Source of the DNA: Caldimonas caldifontis
GTDB taxonomy: Bacteria; Pseudomonadota; Gammaproteobacteria; Burkholderiales; Burkholderiaceae_C
Reading direction: 5' to 3'
DNA length: 64,000 nt
Assembly (NCBI RefSeq): GCF_002930615.1
Contig: NZ_PSNX01000003.1
Span: 124,001 to 188,000, forward strand
Shown here piece after piece: positions 26,767-38,094 of the stretch. The notes under the pieces are model-generated. The model was given only the letters and a program-made list of their open reading frames with translations. It searched no databases and had not been told where the DNA came from. The first letter of the stretch is position 1, and each line of letters starts with the position of its first letter. A program made the position numbers and the translations under genes.

Positions 26767-27564
26767 ATGAGCAGCGGCGCCTCCTCCTCCCTGCTGCAGT
26801 CCTGGGCCGTGCAGCGCCGGGTCATCGGCGCACTGCTGATGCGCGAGATTCTCACGCGCTACGGCCGGCACAACATCGGTTTCCTGTGGCTGTTCGTGGA
26901 GCCGATGCTGTTCACGCTGGGGGTGACGGCCTTGTGGACGATTGCCAAGGCGGCGCATGGCTCCAACCTGCCCATCGTAGCTTTTGCAATTACCGGCTAT
27001 TCGTCTGTTCTGCTATGGCGCAACATGCCGGGGCGGTGCATCGGCGCTATCGAACCCAATCTGTCGCTCATGTATCACCGCAACGTCAAGGTGATGGACG
27101 TTTTCGCCGCGCGGCTGTTGCTTGAAGGGGCGGGCGCCACGATGTCCTTCATCGCCCTGTCGGTGTTCTTCACCGCCATCGGCTGGATGGACCCGCCCGA
27201 GGACATCGTCAAGGTGATGGTCGGCTGGGTCATGCTGGCCTGGTTCGGGATGTCGCTGGCCATTCTGCTTGGCTCGCTGAACGAGCGCACCGAGCTTGTC
27301 GAGAAGTTCTGGCACCCGGCCGCCTACATCATGTTCCCTCTGTCCGGCGCTGCTTTCCTGGTGGATGCCCTGCCCAAGCAGGCGCAGGAGTTTGTGCTGC
27401 TGCTCCCCATGGTGCACGGCGTCGAATACCTGCGTGAAGGCTACTTTGGTCAGTCGATCCGCGCCCATTACGATTTGGCCTACATGGCCACGGCGTGTCT
27501 TGGCTTGAGCGTGATGGGGCTCGCCGTGTTGCGCCGCATCAGCCGCGAGGTGATGCCCGAATGA
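26767..27564 (+). CDS. kpsM: Capsule ABC exporter permease, KpsM-like
   Basis: An ABC-2 type permease of 265 aa with six hydrophobic segments. The N-terminal amphipathic stretch VIGALLMREILTRYGRHNIGF is typical of KpsM/CtrC/Wzm. It forms the inner-membrane pore through which lipid-linked polysaccharide is flipped. Its stop overlaps the kpsT start as ATGA. Confidence 0.92.
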   Translation: MSSGASSSLLQSWAVQRRVIGALLMREILTRYGRHNIGFLWLFVEPMLFTLGVTALWTIAKAAHGSNLPIVAFAITGYSSVLLWRNMPGRCIGAIEPNLSLMYHRNVKVMDVFAARLLLEGAGATMSFIALSVFFTAIGWMDPPEDIVKVMVGWVMLAWFGMSLAILLGSLNERTELVEKFWHPAAYIMFPLSGAAFLVDALPKQAQEFVLLLPMVHGVEYLREGYFGQSIRAHYDLAYMATACLGLSVMGLAVLRRISREVMPE

Positions 27565-28214
27565 TCCGGCTCGACGACATCCACAAGCGCTACCACACGC
27601 GGCATGGGTCGGTGCATGTGCTCGACAGCGTGAACCTGCGTGTGCGCCCCGGCGAGAAGGTGGGCGTGCTCGGCCGCAACGGCGCGGGCAAGTCCACGCT
27701 CATCCGATTGATCAGTGGTGCAGAGCGCCCCAGCGCGGGCCGCATCGTGCGCGATATGAGCGTGTCATGGCCCTTGGCCTTTGGCGGCGCCTTCCAGGGA
27801 GCTCTCACCGGGCTGGACAACCTGCGCTTCATCTGCCGGGTCTACGGACGGGACGCCGAAGACAAGATCGAGTACGTGCAGGAATTCTCGGAACTGGGGC
27901 GTTACCTGCGCGAGCCGGTGCGCACCTATTCGGCCGGCATGCGAGCACGCCTGGCCTTTGCCATCTCGATGGTGGTGGAGTTCGACTGCTTCCTGATCGA
28001 CGAGATCGTGGCCGTGGGCGACGCGCGTTTTCACGAAAAATGCCGGGTCGAGCTCTTTGAGAAGCGGGGTGATCGCGCGATGATCCTGGTTTCGCACGAC
28101 CCGGGCTACGTTCGCTCCCACTGCGACCGTGCCTCGGTGCTGGTGGGAGGCCGGATGCACAACTTCGACACGGTTGACGAGGCGTATGCCTTCTATCAGG
28201 AGCACTCGTCGTGA
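27561..28214 (+). CDS. kpsT: Capsule ABC exporter ATPase, KpsT-like
   Basis: A 217-aa ATPase: Walker A GRNGAGKST at 38-46, signature YSAGMRARLAFAIS, Walker B FLIDEIVAVGD and H-loop VSHDPG. It stops where the nucleotide-binding domain ends, and so lacks the C-terminal carbohydrate-binding domain that Wzt uses to recognise a capped O-antigen terminus. That matters here because a WbdD-like capping protein is encoded in the same locus. The start is fixed by the ATGA overlap with kpsM. Confidence 0.92.
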   Translation: MIRLDDIHKRYHTRHGSVHVLDSVNLRVRPGEKVGVLGRNGAGKSTLIRLISGAERPSAGRIVRDMSVSWPLAFGGAFQGALTGLDNLRFICRVYGRDAEDKIEYVQEFSELGRYLREPVRTYSAGMRARLAFAISMVVEFDCFLIDEIVAVGDARFHEKCRVELFEKRGDRAMILVSHDPGYVRSHCDRASVLVGGRMHNFDTVDEAYAFYQEHSS

Positions 28215-28260
28215 ACCGGCCTGCCTTGCCCCCTGGCACAGGCCGCACGGGAGGGGCCGG

Positions 28261-29523
28261 ATGCTGAGCCTCATCGACAAGGCCTGGGTCGCCCCCCTGA
28301 CCCTGCTGCCTGTCCCCCTGGGGCGCCAGATGGTGCGCGGCGGCGGCCGCACAGACCGCGGCGCGGCCGCGTCTCGCCAGTTGCTGATCGATGTGTCGGT
28401 CATCGTGCGGGAAGATGCCCGCACCGGCATCCAGCGGGTGGTGCGCGCCCTGCTCGCTCAACTGCTCGAGAACCCCCCGCCCGGATGGGTGGTGCGCCTG
28501 GTGCGCGCCACCAAATACCGGGGCTATCGCACCGCCCCTGCGCTGAACGGCTTGCCCTGGTCGGGGGCCGGCGCTGGGGCGCCGCTGCATGTGGGCCGGG
28601 GCGACGTCTTCCTGGGCCTGGACCTGTCCGCACACCTCGTGCCGCGGCATTTCGGACAACTGGCGCGCTGGAAGAAGCAGGGCGTGGCCCTGTATTTCAT
28701 GGTCTACGACCTGCTGCCGGTCCTGCATCCACAGTGGTTCAACCCTCGCACCCAGCGCCACTTCGCCCGCTGGCTGCGCGCCGTGGCCCTGCTGGCCGAT
28801 GGCGCCGTGTGCATCTCCGAGTCGGTGCGCAACGAACTGGAGAGCCACCTCGCCGAGCGCTACCACCTGCCCACCCACAGCATTGGCCTGCACCATATCC
28901 ACCTGGGGGGCGACCTGCGCGCCAGCGTGCCAAGCCAGGGTCGGCCAGCCGCCTTCGACGCCTGGCTGTCGGGCCTGGGGAGTCGCCCCAGCGTCGTGAT
29001 GGTGGGGACGCTGGAGCCCCGCAAGGGCCATGCGCAGGCCCTGTCGGCCTTCGAGCAGCTATGGGCCCAGGGCGAGGATGTGAACCTGATCATCGCGGGC
29101 AAGCCGGGTTGGAAGGTGGAGGACCTCCTCGCACGCATCCGCCAGCACCCCGAACTGGGCCAGCGCCTGCATTGGCTCGACCATCCCTCCGACGAAGCGC
29201 TTGAGGTTCTATACCGTCACGCCGACGGGGCCCTGATGGCCTCGCAGGCGGAAGGCTTCGGCCTGCCGCTGGTGGAGGCGGCCTGCCACGGCCGGCCCGT
29301 GCTGGCGCGCGACATCCCGGTGTTCCGGGAGGTGGGCGCCAATGCGGCGCGCTATTTCAGCGGAAACGACCCGCAGACTCTGGCGGCGGCCCTGCGCCAG
29401 TGGCTGGCTGACATGCAAACCCACGGCCGGCGCACCGGCCCTGCCATTCCCTGGCAAACCTGGTCGGACAGCGCGCGGCAACTGCTCGCGTGCCTGCCCC
29501 TGGGGATCCCTCAGCACCCATGA
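28261..29523 (+). CDS. GT4-family glycosyltransferase
   Basis: A cytoplasmic or membrane-associated GT-B glycosyltransferase, 420 aa. N-terminal DVSVIVREDARTGIQRVVRALL and C-terminal VGTLEPRKGH, then AEGFGLPLVEAACHGRPVLARD, the nucleotide-sugar binding signature of family GT4. The ATG at 28261 has GGGAGGGG just upstream. Its stop overlaps the kpsD start. It probably adds one of the sugars of the polymer repeat; donor and linkage cannot be told. Confidence 0.88.
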   Translation: MLSLIDKAWVAPLTLLPVPLGRQMVRGGGRTDRGAAASRQLLIDVSVIVREDARTGIQRVVRALLAQLLENPPPGWVVRLVRATKYRGYRTAPALNGLPWSGAGAGAPLHVGRGDVFLGLDLSAHLVPRHFGQLARWKKQGVALYFMVYDLLPVLHPQWFNPRTQRHFARWLRAVALLADGAVCISESVRNELESHLAERYHLPTHSIGLHHIHLGGDLRASVPSQGRPAAFDAWLSGLGSRPSVVMVGTLEPRKGHAQALSAFEQLWAQGEDVNLIIAGKPGWKVEDLLARIRQHPELGQRLHWLDHPSDEALEVLYRHADGALMASQAEGFGLPLVEAACHGRPVLARDIPVFREVGANAARYFSGNDPQTLAAALRQWLADMQTHGRRTGPAIPWQTWSDSARQLLACLPLGIPQHP

Positions 29524-30722
29524 ACATGAACCTTTCCCCTGTTTTCCCCGCCTCCCTGGCCCGGCGCGCGCTGGCCTGGGGCCTTGCAGCCGCCGCGCTG
29601 TCGGGATGCGCCACAGGCAGCTTCATTCCCACCACCGGCCCCAGCCGGTCGGAAGTGGCACAAGCCGCCAACGGCGAGACGAACGCGGCGGCCATCCAGG
29701 TGGTGCGCATCACGGACGATGTGGCGCGGCAGCTGCTGGCCCAACGCCGCCAGGGCGTGTTTGCCGAAAGCCTGGCCCAACCCAGCATCCTGCCCGGCAC
29801 GGTGGCCGCGGGCGACGTGCTGGAAGTGACCGTCTGGGAAGCCCCGCCGGCGCTGCTGTTCGGCACCTCGGCCCTGGAAACCCGCACGGCGGTGCTGCCC
29901 GGCAGCCGCTCATCGGCCCTGCCCGATCAGGTGGTCAGCCGCGAGGGCACCATCAACGTACCTTTCGCCGGCACCATCCGGGCCGCCGGCCGCAGCCTGC
30001 CCGAAATCGAAGCCGAGATCGCCCGCCGCCTGGCTGGCAAGGCCAACCAGCCCCAGGTGCTGGTGCGGCTGACGGGCAATGCCAGTGCCAACGTGACCGT
30101 GGTGGGCGAAGTGGGCCAGAGCGTGCGCATGCCCATCACGCCCAAGGGCGAGCGCCTGCTGGATGCATTGGCCGCCAGCGGAGGCGTGCGGCAGCCTGTG
30201 AACAAGATCATGATCCAAGTGACGCGTGGCGAGGCCGTGCACGCCATGCCGCTGGACCTGGTGATCCGCGACCCTCGCCAGAACATTCCGCTGCAACCGG
30301 GTGACGTGGTCACGGCCCTGTTCCAACCGCTCAGTTTCACCGCCCTGGGCGCCACCGGCCGCAACGAAGAGATCCCCTTCGAAGCCACGGGCATCACCCT
30401 GGCCCAGGCTTTGGCGCGCGCCGGGGGCCTGAGCGACCAGCGTGCCGATGCCCAGGGCGTCTTCATCTTCCGCCTGGAAGCGGCCGATGCACTGAACTGG
30501 GCCACCCCCCCCGCCAACACCACGCCGGACGGTCGCGTCCCCGTGATCTACAACCTCGACCTGAAGGACCCGACCAGCTTCTTCGTGGCCCAGAGCTTCC
30601 CGGTGAACAACAAGGACGTGGTGTACGTGTCCAACGCCCCGGCCGTCGAGCTGCAGAAGTTCCTTAATATCATAACGTCAATCGCATACCCAGCGATCGG
30701 TGTTTTCCAATTGACGCGATGA
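29520..30722 (+). CDS. kpsD: Outer-membrane polysaccharide export lipoprotein (KpsD/Wza/CtrA family)
   Basis: A 400-aa OPX protein. The signal peptide ends in a lipobox, ALSGC, with Cys30 as the lipid-modified residue. A polysaccharide export domain (DVLEVTVWEAP, INVPFAGTIRAAGRSLPEIE) and SLBB-type domains (VTVVGEVGQSVRMPITPKGE) follow. It forms the outer-membrane channel for the capsule. The last 20 codons, after position 30660, are markedly AT-richer than the rest of the gene and begin the cassette that follows, so the C-terminus seems to have been exchanged by recombination. Confidence 0.9.
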   Translation: MNMNLSPVFPASLARRALAWGLAAAALSGCATGSFIPTTGPSRSEVAQAANGETNAAAIQVVRITDDVARQLLAQRRQGVFAESLAQPSILPGTVAAGDVLEVTVWEAPPALLFGTSALETRTAVLPGSRSSALPDQVVSREGTINVPFAGTIRAAGRSLPEIEAEIARRLAGKANQPQVLVRLTGNASANVTVVGEVGQSVRMPITPKGERLLDALAASGGVRQPVNKIMIQVTRGEAVHAMPLDLVIRDPRQNIPLQPGDVVTALFQPLSFTALGATGRNEEIPFEATGITLAQALARAGGLSDQRADAQGVFIFRLEAADALNWATPPANTTPDGRVPVIYNLDLKDPTSFFVAQSFPVNNKDVVYVSNAPAVELQKFLNIITSIAYPAIGVFQLTR

Positions 30723-30746
30723 AGGCAATCGCCGCTCGGTGAGATT

Positions 30747-32993
30747 ATGTCAATCGACTCGCATATTTCTAAACGAAAGATATCTGAGTTGGTTGCGGCA
30801 TTGCCCGAAATATATCAACCGATCTTTGGGCACGAGAATGAATTTCAAGATGCTCAGCGCACCTGCAGGGAACGACTAGAGCAGGTAGTCACACTCTACT
30901 CTGTTCTCTCCAACCAACTGGGCCGCGCTCTCAACGTACTCGACTTAGGTTGTGCTCAAGGATATTTTTCGCTCAGTTTGGCGGCGCTTGGTGCGAACGT
31001 TGTTGGGGTGGACTATCTCCAGGAAAATATAGATGTCTGCCAAGCCCTAGCCGAATCCACCGGCCTGAGCAATGTTCGGTTCGAAACACAAGAAGTCTCT
31101 GATCTTATATCGAAGATACAGAAAGATCAGTACGACCTAGTTCTCGGTCTCAGCGTATTTCACCACATCGCAGATAGGTCAGGTCACGACTCAGTAGTTT
31201 TACTTTTCTCTAAGCTTGCAGAATGTAGTGCTGTAGCGGTTGTCGAACTCGCCTTGGCCGAGGAGCCACTGCCTTGGGCTAAATCACTACCTAAAGATCC
31301 GCATGCAACGCTTGAACCTTTCTCTTTCATAAGACGGCTGCGTGAGACTAAAACGCACCTCTCCGATATTGAAAGGCCTCTTTTCGTATGTAGCAATCGA
31401 ATGGTCATATTGAGAGATCGGGTCTTCACCTTTGAAAGGTATACCAAATCTCCTCACCCGCTGGCCAAAGATGGTCCAATGGGAACACGAAGATACTTCT
31501 TTGGAAACGGCATACTGATTAAGCAGTTCCGGATAGACGGACAACTAGCCCAGCACAATATTGAGGAGATCACCTCAGAGTTCGACTATCTAAGCCGGTA
31601 CTCAGATCTTCTAGAAGACACGCCGCTGCCACTTCATTTCGAGAAAGATCATTACCATTGTGTCTTGGCTCGAGAATTAGTTGAGGGAGAACTCCTGATT
31701 GAGAGACTACTTTCAGGGGCACCAGTTTCTCCCATTGAATTGATCAGCCAAATTCTCGATCAGCTATGCGCACTCGAGCATAACGGTCTTTACCATACAG
31801 ATCTACGCACCTGGAACGTAATAGTTACGGCTTCGGGTCGATACTCGCTAATAGATTTTGGGGCCATCCGCACAACCCCTCGAGATTGCGCGTGGCCATC
31901 AGATATTTTCGTCTCATTCTTCTGCTTCCTCGGTGAAGTTGCACTCAAGTCCACAGCATCTCCTACACCCCTACGAACTCCGCGTATACATTATGCGGGG
32001 CTGCCCGACCCCTTCGCCTCGGCAATTCGACGAATGTGGAGCAGCCCTCGCAGCGAGTGGTCTTTCAGTTCTTTTAGAGATATTTGGTTAAGCCTTTTGC
32101 CATGCCTTGATTCGACTGATCAACTGTCGCTCACACCATGCGAGCACAACGGGAATGCCATATGGGCGCTTGAAATTGAACTTTTTCTATCTCATCTGTT
32201 GACTCTCGTTCGCGACCATAACGAGATCCTCGCTGAGCAGCAAACTCACCTATCCAGCCTCGAAAAAACCGCTCACCGCGAGACGGAGGCGATTGCGAGA
32301 AGCGTCGAAACATTCTCCACGCACTTCACTGAAAGCATCAAAGACCAAGATCTTCGGATTAGGGCGGACGTTCACTCGTCTATTGCTGCCGTATCGGATA
32401 GCATGAATTTGAAGTTCAGCAAGGAGATGAGCGAAATAGATTTGGCCATCGAGAAGGTTAGAGAGGAAAACCAATTCAGTCGACAGCAACTTCTTGAGCG
32501 ACTGTCGGAAGCTGACGGCTCGTTTTCCGCGCGACTAGATCAGATATCTGCGGACACGACTGCCATGCTACAAAGAGAGATCACTATCCTGAACGACATG
32601 ATTGGCTCCGTCCGACAAAGCGTAGATGTCTCAGAAAGCCGCTTTAGGGGAGAGCTAACCAAAGTTTTGGGCGCGTATGCTGAGCTTGAAGCAAAGCTCA
32701 TCAATCACCAGAAGCTCCTCTCCAACGAACTAAGTAGTATGCGCATAGTAGCACTTACTTCCGCAAGAAAGCTTCAAGCTCTGCAGTTATCATCCTCCCG
32801 ATTAAGGCAACTGATCCGGGAGTGTGAACATAAGCAGAGTGCGCTAGCCGTGAGGTTAAGCGAAATGAAGCAGGAACTCTCCGCTGAGCTAAATGAGGCC
32901 GTGGAAGAAGTACGCGATAGCGTATCGGCGCTTGAGGATCGAATTTCTCAGCTAGCGTTGCCCTGGTGGAAACGCTGGCGCCGCCTGAAGTGA
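30747..32993 (+). CDS. WbdD-like methyltransferase-kinase with C-terminal coiled coil (748 aa)
   Basis: Three parts in the order seen in WbdD, the enzyme that caps polymannose O-antigen chains and sets their length. Residues about 60-170 are a SAM-dependent methyltransferase (VLDLGCAQGYF at 64-74, VVGVDY at 85-90). Residues about 245-400 are a kinase-like domain with candidate ATP lysine Lys259 (GILIKQF), catalytic loop HTDLRTWN (350-357) and IDFG (369-372). From about 480 to 735 the sequence is a long coiled coil. The end, LPWWKRWRRLK, is aromatic and basic, suited to membrane attachment. It probably caps the polymer end and positions the polymerase. The domain call is strong; the capping role is inferred from WbdD. 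Confidence 0.82.
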   Translation: MSIDSHISKRKISELVAALPEIYQPIFGHENEFQDAQRTCRERLEQVVTLYSVLSNQLGRALNVLDLGCAQGYFSLSLAALGANVVGVDYLQENIDVCQALAESTGLSNVRFETQEVSDLISKIQKDQYDLVLGLSVFHHIADRSGHDSVVLLFSKLAECSAVAVVELALAEEPLPWAKSLPKDPHATLEPFSFIRRLRETKTHLSDIERPLFVCSNRMVILRDRVFTFERYTKSPHPLAKDGPMGTRRYFFGNGILIKQFRIDGQLAQHNIEEITSEFDYLSRYSDLLEDTPLPLHFEKDHYHCVLARELVEGELLIERLLSGAPVSPIELISQILDQLCALEHNGLYHTDLRTWNVIVTASGRYSLIDFGAIRTTPRDCAWPSDIFVSFFCFLGEVALKSTASPTPLRTPRIHYAGLPDPFASAIRRMWSSPRSEWSFSSFRDIWLSLLPCLDSTDQLSLTPCEHNGNAIWALEIELFLSHLLTLVRDHNEILAEQQTHLSSLEKTAHRETEAIARSVETFSTHFTESIKDQDLRIRADVHSSIAAVSDSMNLKFSKEMSEIDLAIEKVREENQFSRQQLLERLSEADGSFSARLDQISADTTAMLQREITILNDMIGSVRQSVDVSESRFRGELTKVLGAYAELEAKLINHQKLLSNELSSMRIVALTSARKLQALQLSSSRLRQLIRECEHKQSALAVRLSEMKQELSAELNEAVEEVRDSVSALEDRISQLALPWWKRWRRLK

Positions 32994-33055
32994 TATGGGG
33001 GTACTCCGTACTCCTGCTTACAATTTCGCAAACAAGACTGTCATCACGTCACAAA

Positions 33056-36000
33056 ATGAACTGCTTCTTTACGATAGTTTCGAACAATTATCTTCATTTT
33101 GCCCGCACACTTCTCAAAAGTGTCAGGAATCATTATCCATCTGCGCACCTCTATTGCGTAATCGTAGATGAAGATATGGGTTTTAGCCGGGAGCACGATT
33201 CCGAATTCACAGCCGTAAATCTGCGAGAACTCGGTCTTCCGCATGGAGATGGTTTTCTGTTTCAATACACGGTACTTGAATTAAACACCGCCGTAAAGCC
33301 TTGGGCGTTCGAGTATCTATTCAATCTGGGGCATCGCGAGGTTATATATATTGACCCGGACATATTTGTATACGCCCCTTTGGTCGAGGTAGAAAAAAGC
33401 TTCGCGTGCGACGGTGAAATTGTTCTGACACCCCATCTTACTCGCAGGCTGACCGATGATCGCTCTCCTACTGAGTTAGATATTAGGAGGGCTGGAACTT
33501 ACAACTTTGGTTTTTGCGCTCTAAAGAAATCCGACAACTCCGTCGAGTTTCTCAAATGGTGGCAATCAAAGCTCGAGCGAGAGTGCATCGTGGATCCGGA
33601 CAGGGGAATTTTCGTCGATCAGAGTTGGATCGATCTGGTTCCAGGACTATTCGAAAACGTCGCCATCATTAGACATGAGGGGTATAACGTTGCGTATTGG
33701 AATATAGCTCAGAGAGCCATCACCAAGGACCGGAACGGCAACTTTCTTGTTAACGACAAGTATCCGCTCGTGTTTTTCCATTTTAGCGGCTTCAACCCGA
33801 AGGAGCCGGAGCGCTTTTCAAAACATCAAAATAGATTTCGCACTCCCGACCTCAGTCTGGAAGCTCAGGAAATTATTCAAAATTACGCTCGGGCGGTCCT
33901 TGGTTGTGGATATGAAGTTTACAGCAAATGCAAGTATGGGTTTGGTAGCTTTGAGGATGGTACGCCTATTCCAGATTCACTCCGAGCCCTCTACCGTACG
34001 TCCCCTCCGGTTCGGGCCGCTATTGGTGACCATCCTTTCAGTTCCGTACATACCCTGACTTACCCATCATCCGAGTTAGGATTGACCAAAGCACAGGTTC
34101 CCATCGGTATGTACTGCATCTGGTCTGCACGGCCGGATTTGCAGGACGCGTTCCCAATAAACGAGTCTGAAGCATCTCTCGCGGAGTTCTACAACTGGTT
34201 CTCTGCTGAGTGTTTAAATATTTATCGGCGATCAGCCGATCAGCTTGGATTTTTGGGACCAAAGTCTGTCTCATCAGAGTCTTCGCACATCTCAGCAGGC
34301 GTTCGCACGCCAGTTCCAGCAACAGGATTAAGACGGCTTTCTGTGATCTACCAGCAATTGCTTAACCGCGATCCTGATCCCACCGCTGTTGAGGTTTACG
34401 CTCACCGGTGCGCGACATTGCCTGGAGCACTACGCGTATCCTGGAACGTGCTTCGCTCCAAAGAGGGTATAAGTCGCCACGTGAGCCCCCGGCAGGTCCT
34501 GAGGGCAATGCATACCCTAATCGCTGTGAAAGTGATCGACGAGCACTCAGATGCCCATATAGCTACAAGATTGGATAATAGAGCCCCACGAGGGGCGGCC
34601 CCTTCTTCTTGCAGTAACAACAGTGGCATTCGGGCAATAACTGGAATATTCGGTCATGAGGGTGACTCTAAAGTTGCGGGGCTATGGTGTGGCCCCACCA
34701 TTAGCGTTCCCATCCCAAGGGGAGTTCGTCCTACTAGTATCAAGCTTACCGGCCAAGTCTTTTCAATCTACTACGCGGAGTCAGATGAGCCTACCCCGCA
34801 ACAGGTACTTCGCCTTCTAGTTAATGGCTGTGAAGTTTCGCAGCACGTTATCGGCACCGAAAACTCTTCTGATTTTTCTTGGCATAAAGATCTATCGGGC
34901 CTTTCTTTTGCTCCTGATTCTCATATTGAACTGAATTTTGCTCGATCGTTCGTTCCTGCCGAAAAGGGCCTCGGTAAAGACCGAAGATTGCTTTCGGTTA
35001 GGGTTAAATCACTTTATCTGAATGAACTCGAACTTGTTGACTCCTCCCTGTCCGAGCCAATTGCGGATATCCAAAAGTTCGAAGCTCCGCCTGGGGTAAA
35101 TCTGGTTGGCTACGTAACCTCTGAGCATGGGGTCGGAGAGGCGTCGCGGAGGCTGGTGTGGGCGCTGCAAGCGGCTCGAGTGCCTGTTCACCTGATTGAT
35201 GTTGGGTACCAAGCCCCGACACCGAAGATGGATAAATCTATACTGGCGCTGTCCACGCCTCAATTGAACCCAGTGGATATAATATACGTAAATGCGGACC
35301 AAACATTGAACACCATTTCCTATTTGGGCGAAAAAGGTCATCGCTCGGCAGCAAGGATCGGTTTTTGGCACTGGGAGCAGGAAAGTCTTCCCAAGAAGTT
35401 CCTCCCTTCATTCGACGGACTGCTTGAGGTCTGGACCCCAACTTCCTTTGTACAGAAGGCGGTCTCAGATATTTCGCCAGTGCCTATTTTTTGCGTCCCC
35501 CATTCTATTGATGTTTCCGGTCGCTCGCAAAAATCTAGAGAGGACTTTGGCCTACCGCTCGATAAGTTTCTTGTCTTACTCATGTATGATTTTGACTCGT
35601 ATCAGTTCAGAAAAAATCCGCAGGCATCTGTTAGGGCCTTCAGGTCAGCATTTTCGTCGAACAATGACGCAGGTATAGTTATAAAGACATCAAATGCCGC
35701 TCGCCATCCACGGGCTGCATCGGAGCTGGTGGAGCTTTGCGCAGATATACCCAATGTTTACCTCATCGACTCAATAATGTCGAAGTCGGATCTCCTCGCG
35801 CTTCAGGATTCATGTGACTGTCTAATCTCCCTCCACAGAGCTGAGGGGTTTGGATTTGCCATCGCGGAGATGATGGCCTTGGGGAAGCCGGTGGTTGCTA
35901 CTGGATGGTCGGGTAATATGGATTTCATGACAACTAGAAACTCTTTACCGGTCAGCTATGATCTTTTGCCGCTCCAGGAGAATCTGGGACCCTACGTTGC

Positions 36001-36187
36001 CGGCTTGAACTGGGCTGAAGCTGATACAGAACACGCCGCAGAGCTGTTGCTCAGGATTTTCGATGATTCGCATTTCCGCGCATCGATTGGCGACAGGGCG
36101 GCCCACGATATCCAGGCTCAACTTTCGCCGGAGGCTATTGGCTCTAGATGTGCGCTTAGGCTCAAACTCCTCTCTTCTCGGATCTAG
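33056..36187 (+). CDS. Multi-domain glycosyltransferase (two catalytic domains, 1043 aa)
   Basis: The N-terminal ~300 residues form a GT-A nucleotide-sugar transferase: MNCFFTIVSNNYLHFARTLL and a DXD-type metal site YIDPDIF (Asp100, Asp102). Residues about 425-470 look like a DUF4214-type repeat (YQQLLNRDPDPTAVEVY). A beta-rich region follows. From about 678 to the end is a GT-B domain starting NLVGYVTSEHGVGEASRR, with HRAEGFGFAIAEMMALGKPV near 927-946. It may add two linkages of one repeat unit. The ATG at 33056 begins the first fold exactly; the 30 upstream in-frame codons overlap the preceding gene. It belongs to the AT-rich cassette. Confidence 0.8.
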   Translation: MNCFFTIVSNNYLHFARTLLKSVRNHYPSAHLYCVIVDEDMGFSREHDSEFTAVNLRELGLPHGDGFLFQYTVLELNTAVKPWAFEYLFNLGHREVIYIDPDIFVYAPLVEVEKSFACDGEIVLTPHLTRRLTDDRSPTELDIRRAGTYNFGFCALKKSDNSVEFLKWWQSKLERECIVDPDRGIFVDQSWIDLVPGLFENVAIIRHEGYNVAYWNIAQRAITKDRNGNFLVNDKYPLVFFHFSGFNPKEPERFSKHQNRFRTPDLSLEAQEIIQNYARAVLGCGYEVYSKCKYGFGSFEDGTPIPDSLRALYRTSPPVRAAIGDHPFSSVHTLTYPSSELGLTKAQVPIGMYCIWSARPDLQDAFPINESEASLAEFYNWFSAECLNIYRRSADQLGFLGPKSVSSESSHISAGVRTPVPATGLRRLSVIYQQLLNRDPDPTAVEVYAHRCATLPGALRVSWNVLRSKEGISRHVSPRQVLRAMHTLIAVKVIDEHSDAHIATRLDNRAPRGAAPSSCSNNSGIRAITGIFGHEGDSKVAGLWCGPTISVPIPRGVRPTSIKLTGQVFSIYYAESDEPTPQQVLRLLVNGCEVSQHVIGTENSSDFSWHKDLSGLSFAPDSHIELNFARSFVPAEKGLGKDRRLLSVRVKSLYLNELELVDSSLSEPIADIQKFEAPPGVNLVGYVTSEHGVGEASRRLVWALQAARVPVHLIDVGYQAPTPKMDKSILALSTPQLNPVDIIYVNADQTLNTISYLGEKGHRSAARIGFWHWEQESLPKKFLPSFDGLLEVWTPTSFVQKAVSDISPVPIFCVPHSIDVSGRSQKSREDFGLPLDKFLVLLMYDFDSYQFRKNPQASVRAFRSAFSSNNDAGIVIKTSNAARHPRAASELVELCADIPNVYLIDSIMSKSDLLALQDSCDCLISLHRAEGFGFAIAEMMALGKPVVATGWSGNMDFMTTRNSLPVSYDLLPLQENLGPYVAGLNWAEADTEHAAELLLRIFDDSHFRASIGDRAAHDIQAQLSPEAIGSRCALRLKLLSSRI

Positions 36188-38090
<1,903 letters not shown>

Positions 38091-38094
<4 letters not shown>

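Noticed and set aside
27561-28214. Wzt-type ATPase with a carbohydrate-binding domain
   Set aside because: The protein ends directly after the nucleotide-binding domain; no C-terminal beta-domain is encoded.
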